DNA from: Clostridia bacterium
Lineage (GTDB): Bacteria > Bacillota_A > Clostridia > TANB77 > CAG-508
DNA: 18,334 nt
Assembly: GCA_017621295.1 (NCBI GenBank)
Contig: JAGATI010000003.1
Location: forward strand, 1 to 18,334
Direction of reading: 5' to 3'
This document shows, piece by piece, positions 7,487 through 14,831 of the stretch. A program made the translations under genes and the position numbers. The notes beneath the pieces were generated by a model. That model ran no database searches. It was not told the DNA's origin and saw only the letters and a list, made by a program, of their open reading frames with translations. How positions within the stretch are numbered: the first letter of the stretch is position 1; each line of letters opens with the position of its first letter.

Positions 7487-7517
7487 AAGGTGGAACGAAA
7501 GTTCCACCTTTTTATTT
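7487..7517 (+). terminator. Intrinsic terminator after the capsid gene
   Basis: A perfect 10-bp stem (AAGGTGGAAC with GTTCCACCTT) closed by a GAAA tetraloop is followed by a run of T (TTTTTATTT). This is a textbook rho-independent terminator 70 bases after the capsid stop. The 68 bases before it (7419-7486) are unusually G+C-rich for this DNA and can form small hairpins (CTCT/AGAG at 7444-7456; ACCAA with TTGGT in 7457-7479), so the capsid mRNA has a structured 3' end. Confidence 0.85.
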
Positions 7518-7554
7518 GAATTATAGCTAGTAAAATAACTATATTAATAAATTT

Positions 7555-8517
7555 ATGCATACTAGTTATCAAATGCAAAATAATAGACACGACAAATTAT
7601 TAAAGATATTATTTCCAAATAGAAGAGGCTTAAATCAAAAGAAATGGAGCAAAATAAACAACTATCCAAATATAGTAGAATATCTAAATTGTAGATATTC
7701 AGATTCATTTAATATATTAGAATCTATAAAGAGAATTAAGCTGAATATAGAAGAAAAACCTAAATGTACATATTGTGGTAGTCCAACAATATTCATAGGC
7801 AAACAAACAAAAATGTTTACAAAATATTGTTCTAATTCATGTAGAGCAAAAGATGTAAGTTGTCACATATGGCAACAAGCACAAAGAAAATACAATAAAG
7901 AACACTATGGAGTAGAATATAATTTTCAAATACAAAAATGTAAAGACAAAAGAGAAGCTACATTAATAAGAAAATATGAAAATTCAAATTCAAATAAAAT
8001 CCCATATACACATATAATATTTGAAATAGCAAATAAAAAACTATTAGAAAAATATGGTTGTACATTTGGTGAAATGATGAAACAACCAATATTTAAGCAA
8101 AAACGAATAGATACTTTAAGAAAAAATGGCACATTCAATACATCTAAACCTGAAGACAAATCATATGAACTATTAAAAGAATTATATCCTGATGTAATAA
8201 GACAATATAAAGATAATATAAGATATCCGTTTGCCTGTGATTTCTACATACCAAGTCAAGATTTATTTATAGAATGCCAATATTGTTGGACACATGGCAA
8301 ACATCCTTATGATGAGAATAATTCAGAAGATGTAGATAAGTTAAACAAATGGAAAGAAAGATATGGAAATCATTGGTGGCATACATGGGCAGAATATGAT
8401 CTCAAGAAAAGAAATATTGCAAAGTCAAACAATTTGAACTATATTGAATTTTGGAATATAAATGAACTTAAAGATTGGATAGATGAAAGAAGACAAGATA
8501 AAGACAATACAATATGA
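7555..8517 (+). CDS. Putative homing-type endonuclease, Vsr/EDxHD-like, with zinc finger
   Basis: This 320-aa protein has three recognisable parts. Residues 71-96 hold a C-x2-C...C-x3-C zinc knuckle (CTYCG, YCSNSC). Residues 116-195 hold two copies of the helix module Y-G-[VC]-x-x-x-[FM] with following Lys-rich helices, common in phage-borne endonucleases as a DNA-binding part. Residues 200-300 are the nuclease core: Glu200/Glu205, FACDFYIP with Asp229, LFIECQ with Glu240, and WTHGKH with His247, then N-I-A-K-S-N-N-L-N-Y-I-E-F-W. That order fits the Vsr-like PD-(D/E)XK/EDxHD fold seen in free-standing phage homing endonucleases, which often sit beside structural genes, as this one does beside the capsid gene. 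It overlaps the methyltransferase by 35 bases, so a restriction partner is an alternative, though the homing family is the better match. It is A+T-rich and uses AGA for Arg, unlike the capsid gene. Confidence 0.75.
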   Translation: MHTSYQMQNNRHDKLLKILFPNRRGLNQKKWSKINNYPNIVEYLNCRYSDSFNILESIKRIKLNIEEKPKCTYCGSPTIFIGKQTKMFTKYCSNSCRAKDVSCHIWQQAQRKYNKEHYGVEYNFQIQKCKDKREATLIRKYENSNSNKIPYTHIIFEIANKKLLEKYGCTFGEMMKQPIFKQKRIDTLRKNGTFNTSKPEDKSYELLKELYPDVIRQYKDNIRYPFACDFYIPSQDLFIECQYCWTHGKHPYDENNSEDVDKLNKWKERYGNHWWHTWAEYDLKKRNIAKSNNLNYIEFWNINELKDWIDERRQDKDNTI

Positions 8518-9679
8518 TGTACCTTATACATATGAGAATTCTGACAATCCATGGTTGATGGAATCCAAAAATTCTGACATACCAGATAAGAAGATATTGA
8601 ATATAGATGGAAATGACATTACAGCTACATATATGTGGTCATTGAATGTAGAACAAAGAAATGAATTGTTAAATAAGGTATATGAGCATTATAGAAATGA
8701 AGGATTTCCTTATGAGACATATGATGACAAATTCTTAATAGACAATTTCAATAAGCTTATAAAAGCAGATGAGACCAAGGTGCTTACCAAAGATGGATTT
8801 ATATCTAATTTTGGCCAGTTATGCTTACCTGTTTGTAGGCATTTTTGTTATGATAAATTCTGGAAAGCAAGTTCAGAATCTATGATGTCTATAGAAGATG
8901 TATTCAATAATGATGAACTGTTCATTAAGACACTTAAGAATCGCATGGGATGGAATGTGTCTAAAGAAGGTGGTGAGGTTAGACCTTATATGTTTACATT
9001 AAACAATGCTATGATAAGATGTGGCATAAGAAATTCTGGACAAGGATATGGTGTATCTAACTTTAGACCAATAATAGCAAAATTCATATATAAGAGATAT
9101 CTTAAAGACATTGATAATCCAACAATATATGACTTTTCTGCTGGATGGGGAGCACGTTGTTTAGCTGCTATGGCTTGTGGATATAAATATATAGGAGTAG
9201 ATCCTCTTACATCTAAAAATATAAATGAGATGATTAATTTCTATAATATTGATGGTAGTTATGTATGCTATAATATGTGTTCTCAAGATAATAGACTAAT
9301 GTATATGTTACCAGAAAATATAGATCTAGCATTTTCTTGTCCACCATATTTTAATCTTGAGGTTTATTCTAAAGACAATAGACAATCTTATAATGAATTT
9401 GACAACTATGAAGAATGGATAGACAAATACTGGAAGCCAACTGTTGAAATATGTCATAGCAAATTAGCAATAGGTGGTAAGTTTGTATTCATAATAAAAG
9501 ATAAATATGGTAAGCTTGAATTGAAAAAATACATGGAAGATACTATATTGAATCAAGGATTTGAATTTGTAGAACAATTTCAATATAAGACATCTGTAAA
9601 TCATTTGTCAGGTAAAGTTAAGACACATAGAAACATAAAGAATAACGAATATATATTGACATATGCTAAACTACATTAA
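8483..9679 (+). CDS. SAM-dependent DNA amino-methyltransferase (CPPY type)
   Basis: The 398-aa protein carries the class I amino-methyltransferase motifs in order. N-F-R-P-I-I-A-K-F-I-Y at 193-203 resembles motif X. D-F-S-A-G-W-G-A-R at 217-225 is motif I (SAM binding), with G-V-D-P at 238-241 as motif II. S-C-P-P-Y-F at 285-290 is motif IV, the [DNS]PP[YFW] catalytic loop of N6-adenine and N4-cytosine enzymes, with Cys at the usual Pro-preceding slot. The first ~190 residues (containing Y-R-N-E-G-F-P-Y) are family-specific and might give target choice. It could methylate phage or host DNA, or be the first step of a larger base modification together with the next gene. The start overlaps the endonuclease by 35 bases; a later Met (residue 51) is possible but would cut into apparently conserved sequence. 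Confidence 0.8.
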   Translation: MKEDKIKTIQYDVPYTYENSDNPWLMESKNSDIPDKKILNIDGNDITATYMWSLNVEQRNELLNKVYEHYRNEGFPYETYDDKFLIDNFNKLIKADETKVLTKDGFISNFGQLCLPVCRHFCYDKFWKASSESMMSIEDVFNNDELFIKTLKNRMGWNVSKEGGEVRPYMFTLNNAMIRCGIRNSGQGYGVSNFRPIIAKFIYKRYLKDIDNPTIYDFSAGWGARCLAAMACGYKYIGVDPLTSKNINEMINFYNIDGSYVCYNMCSQDNRLMYMLPENIDLAFSCPPYFNLEVYSKDNRQSYNEFDNYEEWIDKYWKPTVEICHSKLAIGGKFVFIIKDKYGKLELKKYMEDTILNQGFEFVEQFQYKTSVNHLSGKVKTHRNIKNNEYILTYAKLH

Positions 9680-10478
9680 TGATTTATCTATATACGGTTT
9701 GATGAATAAGAATTCATATATAAACTATGATACTAATCATCTTTCATTCTATAAGACAAAAAATAAGAAAAGGGTAGTATTCTTTAGAAGATATGATGAT
9801 GTAGATGAATCTGTATATGATCAAATAAACTATATGTATATGGATGATGATCCTCATGACAATAGAGCTGTATGTATGGAACAGATAGTATCTATATTAG
9901 ACAATCATATGTTTGAGGATATGCCAGGTAAGAAATATAGAGAAATTAGAGAGACTATACATAAATATAAGAACTACATAACAATAAAGCCAATAAATAA
10001 AGATACCAAAGATGCTGTCATAGATATGATAGAAAGATGGAGATACATGGAAAATGGTGGTATGAAATTTGGTTGGCAAGAGCATGCAGGAATAGATAAA
10101 GCTATAATAGATAGATATATCAAATATGACTGGAGAGAATCTATCATAGGTATGTCATTTTGGATAGACAATTTATGTGTAGGATATTCAATGATAGAAC
10201 GGTTTGCATCTGGAATAGATAACGACATATTAGAATACAAATATCTTACAAGAAAAGTAACAAACAATCCTGGATTGAGAAATTTGACAGAATATATAGA
10301 TTGGCTTACATTCAAACAACTATATAGAAATCATAAGATATATCATCCAGAATCAAATAAGTTCTTAGTAAACTGGGGTTGTTCAACAGGGGGTGTTCAT
10401 TGGTATAAGACACATAAGTGGCCAGTATATTCAACAGAAAAGAAATGGTTTTTGACTATAAAGAACTCAGCAAAATAA
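9663..10478 (+). CDS. GNAT-fold transferase, DUF2156/FemX-like
   Basis: The gene starts inside the end of the methyltransferase gene (17-base overlap), so the two are probably translationally coupled. Two stretches recall the DUF2156 family (C-terminal part of phosphatidylglycerol lysyltransferase, double GNAT fold): G-K-K-Y-R-E-I-R-E-T-I-H-K-Y-K at 89-103, and L-V-N-W-G-C-S-T-G-G-V-H-W-Y-K at 235-249 with K-W-P-V-Y after it. Relatives move aminoacyl or acyl groups onto an amine. Because of its partner I infer a role in modifying DNA bases or a small substrate, by loose analogy to phage Mu Mom (a GNAT-like adenine modifier), but no substrate can be read from the sequence. No transmembrane segments are present, unlike the bacterial lipid enzymes. 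The stop codon lies in the loop of the terminator that ends this cassette. Confidence 0.6.
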   Translation: MLNYINDLSIYGLMNKNSYINYDTNHLSFYKTKNKKRVVFFRRYDDVDESVYDQINYMYMDDDPHDNRAVCMEQIVSILDNHMFEDMPGKKYREIRETIHKYKNYITIKPINKDTKDAVIDMIERWRYMENGGMKFGWQEHAGIDKAIIDRYIKYDWRESIIGMSFWIDNLCVGYSMIERFASGIDNDILEYKYLTRKVTNNPGLRNLTEYIDWLTFKQLYRNHKIYHPESNKFLVNWGCSTGGVHWYKTHKWPVYSTEKKWFLTIKNSAK

Positions 10479-10496
10479 TTGCTGAGTTCTTATTTT
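10461..10496 (+). terminator. Intrinsic terminator containing the stop codon
   Basis: A perfect 13-bp stem, AAGAACTCAGCAA (10461-10473) with TTGCTGAGTTCTT (10479-10491), encloses a five-base loop AATAA, followed by ATTTT. The last five sense codons of the GNAT-like gene form the left arm and its TAA is in the loop. It separates the modification cassette from the adhesion module. The next 104 bases (10497-10600) are almost pure A/T with no other clear structure and presumably hold the downstream promoter. Confidence 0.85.
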
Positions 10497-10600
10497 GTAT
10501 ATATATGAAATACAAATCACTATTATTATATAATTAATGACTTTATATATAATTATATATAAAATACAACAAATATTTATTTCTATTTTATATTGATAAT

Positions 10601-10967
10601 ATGGTAAATGAAGTGACAAAAAAAAAACATATTGTTTAGTTCTGTAGAAAATTTAGATCTATGGGATACATTAAAAGTATCTAGTGATTCTACAGATCAA
10701 AATTATCAGATAGGTGGTACAGGAGAACAAATATTTGGAGAACCTCAAATAAAGTACAATTATGTTGTATTTATAGAAAAAGAGAAGCTGATATGGAATA
10801 GAGGCACATTTTATTGTGAGAATAAAGGTGGAAATAATGATAGTGGAGAATTAGCTGGATTTCCAACATATCCACAATTTGAAGAAAATGCTTCATACAG
10901 TCTTAAGTTAATACCTAATTTGTCAAATGATGGTTGGCAACTTATATGGGTTAAAGACAATGAATAA
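10601..10967 (+). CDS. Small tail-fibre-like protein, frame interrupted at an A10 run
   Basis: The main open frame (10632-10967, ~111 residues) contains no ATG at all and is closed upstream by TGA at 10614, so it could start only at TTG 10632 or by frameshift. An ATG at 10601 opens MVNEVTKKKHIV and stops at 10637. A run of ten A (10618-10627) lies in this lead. Removing one A (or adding two) joins the frames as MVNEVTKKNILFSSVENLD, a normal-looking start. The body has F-I-E-K-E-K-L-I-W-N-R-G-T-F-Y, a pattern of phage tail and fibre proteins that present a trimeric tip, and sits directly before two fibre-like genes. Transcriptional slippage, phase variation, a sequencing error or a true TTG start are all possible. 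Confidence 0.6.
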
Positions 10968-10988
10968 ATATAATTGCAACATTATCAA

Positions 10989-12551
10989 ATGAGTAAGTTT
11001 TCTAATATAACAAAAGAAAATCTGTCTAACAATTTTTATAATAAGACAGACATTGATGAGCAAATGAAAGATGTTGCTCATATTGTAGATGATCCAAACA
11101 TTCCAGATGACAGTATAGATGATATAATAAAAGACAATCTTAAGATTGAATTTGATGAGCATTACATATATCTTAAATATGCTGGAACAACATTAAGCAA
11201 AATTCCAAGAGTTGGTGTGTCTGTTGTACCTTGTATTGGGATATCATTTGACATTGAAAAAGATGAGATACGAAGTGCAACTATGGGAGAAACACATCTT
11301 CCACAAAAATATACAGTTGAACCTTCTGATTGTACAGAAACAATACAATTTAGTTCTTCTAATATCAATGTGGCAACAGTAAATCCAAATACTGGATCTA
11401 TAACTATAGTCAATGATGGTGTTACAACAATAAAGGTTGTTTGTGGAGAATTTTCTGCTAGCTATGAGCTTACTGTAGTCAATCTTTCTGTTTGTAAGAT
11501 TATAGTAATTACCGATAGTGACAAACAAATAATAAAGCAACTAAATTCTGGAGAAACAACATATCAAGCAAGTATTGAAAGTATCGATCCTGTTGACTGT
11601 GTAGCAACCAAGACGTATAGTGTGGAATCATTGGTATATACAAATACAGCTGGAACACAACAAACTCTAATACCTTCAATAAATTCCGAAACTGGATTAG
11701 TTACATTTAATGTTGACAATGGTGGTATAGGTAGAATAACTGTAAAATGTGGTGATGCTACAGATACAACAGATGTATATTGTGTAAGATATCCAGGATG
11801 TATATGTTCTATAACTGTATCAAATTCATATGCACAAAACGGAATATATATTGCATCTAATGGAGATAGATTTGCAGTTCAAACAGAAAATGGTATATTT
11901 AATGAGATGTTTGATGGTGATGTAATTACATTCAAACATGTTAAGATAACAGAAAGTACAAACTGGATTAAGTTTGGTATGACACCAATATTTACAAACT
12001 ATACAAATAAAATGTTTGGTATATCTGGTGGGTATGTGTTCTATGAAGGCGCAAGATATCAAGATCCAGGTTGGCAAACAACAGGTACTATGACTGTTAC
12101 AAGAACAGGAAATGTTCTTATATTTGACAAGAACAATGTTGAAACAAACATAAATCTTAATGATTCTTATAGAAATGGATGTACATTTGTAATTGGTGTA
12201 AATGGTGGCATAGCATCTAATCCAATAATATGGAACGGTATACAATATAGAAATATGAATGATTTTTCAGATAAGTTGTTGAATGAAATTGTTTCTATAA
12301 AGAAGAATGGAGTATTGTTGTTTGGTTGTGAGTTGATAGAGTTTAAGATAGACAATACACCATACTTATGTAAGTCAGGAATTACATGGAATGACTTTTG
12401 CAATCATGTTGGATATAATAAGCTTGGATTGATAATATCTGGTGAAGAAATTCATACTAGTGACAATTTGAAGAAACTTACAGGTGTATCATTGACAGAT
12501 GTTATAACAGATGGTACAGAATATGTTACAGAAACAATTTCTGTAGTATAA
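10989..12551 (+). CDS. Tail fibre-like protein with BIG2 Ig-like domains
   Basis: I start at ATG 10989 (520 aa); a TTG five codons upstream is less likely. Residues 1-70 contain N-N-F-Y-N-K-T-D-I-D, typical of the N-terminal stalk of phage fibre proteins, and are rich in Asp. Residues ~82-164 are a BIG2-type bacterial Ig-like domain (PF02368): V-E-P-S-D, F-S-S-S-N-I-N-V-A-T-V, then G-V-T-T-I-K-V-V-C-G. A second, more divergent Ig-like domain spans ~170-266 (ending I-T-V-K-C-G-D-A). Residues 270-520 are Gly/Asn/Thr-rich beta-type sequence that I do not recognise, probably the distal receptor-binding part. BIG2 domains on phage tails are thought to make weak contacts with surface glycans or mucin. 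It lies 21 bases after the previous gene and 19 before the next. Confidence 0.72.
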   Translation: MSKFSNITKENLSNNFYNKTDIDEQMKDVAHIVDDPNIPDDSIDDIIKDNLKIEFDEHYIYLKYAGTTLSKIPRVGVSVVPCIGISFDIEKDEIRSATMGETHLPQKYTVEPSDCTETIQFSSSNINVATVNPNTGSITIVNDGVTTIKVVCGEFSASYELTVVNLSVCKIIVITDSDKQIIKQLNSGETTYQASIESIDPVDCVATKTYSVESLVYTNTAGTQQTLIPSINSETGLVTFNVDNGGIGRITVKCGDATDTTDVYCVRYPGCICSITVSNSYAQNGIYIASNGDRFAVQTENGIFNEMFDGDVITFKHVKITESTNWIKFGMTPIFTNYTNKMFGISGGYVFYEGARYQDPGWQTTGTMTVTRTGNVLIFDKNNVETNINLNDSYRNGCTFVIGVNGGIASNPIIWNGIQYRNMNDFSDKLLNEIVSIKKNGVLLFGCELIEFKIDNTPYLCKSGITWNDFCNHVGYNKLGLIISGEEIHTSDNLKKLTGVSLTDVITDGTEYVTETISVV

Positions 12552-12570
12552 ATATAAATAATATTTTACA

Positions 12571-13710
12571 ATGGCAACAGTAATTAAAGATAAAGATGGC
12601 AATCTGATTGTTAGACCTATAAGTCATGTAGCTACTGACAAACAAGTTAAGTCACAATTGCAGGCTCTTATAGATGATGGCCAGTTGGTAAATCAAGAGA
12701 TATACAACAATACATATAACCAGACAATAAGCATATCACAATCCGACATATCAGCAAGAGATGCTATAATAAACTCAATAGATATTGAGTATGGTAGAAT
12801 AAACAAGGAGGCTTCATATTATTTCTTACGTATACCTAAATATGACATCAATGGAAATAAGATAACACCTAAAGTAGCATTAACATCTTCTGATGGTGAG
12901 CCAAAAAGTCCTAAGATGTCAGCAATGAATTATGCTAAGACTAAAGGATTAGCAATATGTTGTAATGCTGGATTGTTCAATACAGGGAGTAGAACATCAT
13001 CAAGAAAACAATGGCCGGAAGGTCCATTAATAATAGATGGTATAGATAAGACTATATATAAAGTTACTGCAGAATATACAGGAGACAAATCTGAATTCAA
13101 CTATTATACAGATGTTACATCTACAGATAAAGACTATGGTGGTTCTTATTATGTACAAACAAACTCTTCTGGTGTACAAGTAACATCTTATCCATGGATG
13201 GTGTCCGATATGGGTACAAAAATATCATCAACTGAATGCTATCCATTATTGATAGATGCTAATGGAGATTTCTGTACATTGTCATCTGAAGATAGAAAGT
13301 CAGATGACTATCTACCAAGCAGCCTTATAGCTGCTGGATATAAGTATGCTGTTTGTGGATGGGGTAGATTAGTATACAACTATTTAGATGATTCATTGTC
13401 ATCTGATGAGATTGTCCACGGTGGAAAGTATATAAGACAACTTGTAGGGCAGTTTCAAAATGGCGACTATTTCATAATGTCCGTAGATAAGATTGGATAT
13501 AGTGGAGCAACCGCACCTAAAGTCAATGAGGCTGGTGCAAGCTATGCTGACTTAGCACAATTGCTAATAGGAAAGGGTGTTAAGTTTGCATATTCACTTG
13601 ATGGTGGTGGATCATGTGAGACTGTACTTGGTAATAGACATGTCAATCCAATATTTGATGGTACAGATGGTAGAGCAGTACCTACTATAATATATTGGAG
13701 TAAAGACTAA
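12571..13710 (+). CDS. Fibre protein with phosphodiester glycosidase (NAGPA) domain
   Basis: This 379-aa protein has a short fibre-like N-terminus (M-A-T-V-I-K-D-K-D-G-N-L, to ~residue 60) and then the conserved elements of the NAGPA/phosphodiester glycosidase domain (PF09992). These are C-N-A-G-L-F-N at 131-137 (family N-A-G-F-F-N), G-P-L-I-I-D-G at 151-157, R289 with L-V-G-Q-F-x-N-G-D-Y, S-L-D-G-G-G-S at 342-348, and F-D-G-T-D-G-R-A-V-P-T at 362-372. Family enzymes cleave sugar-1-phosphodiester bonds. On a phage fibre this suggests a depolymerase for a phosphate-linked capsule or teichoic-like glycan (inference). It follows the BIG2 gene by 19 bases and ends before a strong terminator, closing the adhesion operon. 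Confidence 0.82.
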   Translation: MATVIKDKDGNLIVRPISHVATDKQVKSQLQALIDDGQLVNQEIYNNTYNQTISISQSDISARDAIINSIDIEYGRINKEASYYFLRIPKYDINGNKITPKVALTSSDGEPKSPKMSAMNYAKTKGLAICCNAGLFNTGSRTSSRKQWPEGPLIIDGIDKTIYKVTAEYTGDKSEFNYYTDVTSTDKDYGGSYYVQTNSSGVQVTSYPWMVSDMGTKISSTECYPLLIDANGDFCTLSSEDRKSDDYLPSSLIAAGYKYAVCGWGRLVYNYLDDSLSSDEIVHGGKYIRQLVGQFQNGDYFIMSVDKIGYSGATAPKVNEAGASYADLAQLLIGKGVKFAYSLDGGGSCETVLGNRHVNPIFDGTDGRAVPTIIYWSKD

Positions 13711-13733
13711 CATATGTGTTGATATATATATTG

Positions 13734-13781
13734 AAAGTTGGACAAATTGTAACTATATTCAATTTGTCCAACTTTTATTTT
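13734..13781 (+). terminator. Intrinsic terminator closing the adhesion module
   Basis: A perfect 16-bp stem (AAAGTTGGACAAATTG at 13734-13749 with its exact complement at 13760-13775) has a 10-base loop and is followed by TATTTTAAT. The A-rich left foot and T-rich right foot make it potentially active on both strands. It ends transcription between the glycosidase gene and the right-hand DUF285 cluster. Confidence 0.85.
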
Positions 13782-13800
13782 AATATATAGAGATAATGAT

Positions 13801-14829
13801 ATGCAGACAAAGTTCTTAATAAACAGCAAAATAACAAATCCAATATTGTCTAATAGATGTTATGACTATCATCCAACTAAAAGGGATGAGTTGTTAAACA
13901 TCATATATTCGTTGTTTTTTAAAGAACAGTATGATTTGAATTGCATTGACACATCAGATATAACAGATATGTCTAATCTGTTTTCAACAATACCAAATAA
14001 TGTAATGACAGAATATATACAAGAAAATTTGAACATATCTGAATGGGATGTCAGTAATGTAAGATATATGAATGGTATGTTTGAAGGTTGTCTATATATT
14101 AAAGACTTAGACTTAAGTGATTGGGATGTAAGTAATGTTATAGACATGAACAACATGTTTAGAAATTGTGGATCATTTAATAGTGATCTTGGAAATTGGA
14201 ATGTCAGTAATGTAAAGTCAATGATTTGTATGTTTGACAATTGTCAAAAATATGAAGGCAATGGAATATATAGGTGGAATGTTAGCAATGTCAACAATAC
14301 AAAGCAAATGTTTTGTAATTGTAAGAAATTCAATCAGAATATAGGATGTTGGAATGTAAGCAATGTTAGAAATATGTTTGCAATGTTCAGATATTGTAAA
14401 TCATTTACTGGAGATGAATTATATAAATGGAATGTGGGTAATGTAATGTATATGGGTGATATGTTCTATTGTTGTTGTAAGTTCAATGAAAACATAAACT
14501 GTTGGGATGTGAGTAATGTGACAGACATGTCTCATATGTTTGAAGGGTGTGAAAGTTTCAATCAACCATTAAATGATTGGAATGTCAGTAAAGTCAAATA
14601 TATGCATAATATGTTTGATAATTGTAAGAATTTCAATCAATCATTAGACAAGTGGGATGTAAGCAATGTAGAAGAATTTAGAGAAATGTTCGAATATTGT
14701 TTAAATTTGCAACAAGATTTCTCTGACTGGTACATAAATCCTAATATACACAAAATTAAGACTAATAATATGTTTTATAGAACAAAATTAAATAAAAGTA
14801 TGTTACCAAACCATATAAACAACAATTAA
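13801..14829 (+). CDS. DUF285/BspA-like repeat protein D (342 aa)
   Basis: First gene of the right-hand cluster, starting 19 bases after the terminator's T-run. The leader is shortened and lacks the Glu found in most paralogues: MQTKFLINSKITNPIL, most like gene H. It keeps the YHPTKRDEL helix and the YDLNCIDTSDITDM cap. About ten repeats follow, several with extra Cys (M-F-Y-C-C-C-K, G-C-W, N-C-W), and the ninth and tenth drift away from the consensus (E-E-F-R-E-M-F; D-W-Y-I-N-P-N). The end, K-S-M-L-P-N-H-I-N-N-N, is unrelated to the T-P-T-W-Y endings. No export signal is seen. The high Cys content fits a reducing cytoplasmic setting rather than a secreted one (inference). Confidence 0.88.
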   Translation: MQTKFLINSKITNPILSNRCYDYHPTKRDELLNIIYSLFFKEQYDLNCIDTSDITDMSNLFSTIPNNVMTEYIQENLNISEWDVSNVRYMNGMFEGCLYIKDLDLSDWDVSNVIDMNNMFRNCGSFNSDLGNWNVSNVKSMICMFDNCQKYEGNGIYRWNVSNVNNTKQMFCNCKKFNQNIGCWNVSNVRNMFAMFRYCKSFTGDELYKWNVGNVMYMGDMFYCCCKFNENINCWDVSNVTDMSHMFEGCESFNQPLNDWNVSKVKYMHNMFDNCKNFNQSLDKWDVSNVEEFREMFEYCLNLQQDFSDWYINPNIHKIKTNNMFYRTKLNKSMLPNHINNN

Positions 14830-14831
14830 TT

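Noticed and set aside
7555..9679. Classical restriction-modification pair.
   Set aside because: The nuclease's zinc knuckle, paired Y-G-V helix modules and Vsr-like core fit free-standing phage homing endonucleases better. I keep restriction only as an alternative.
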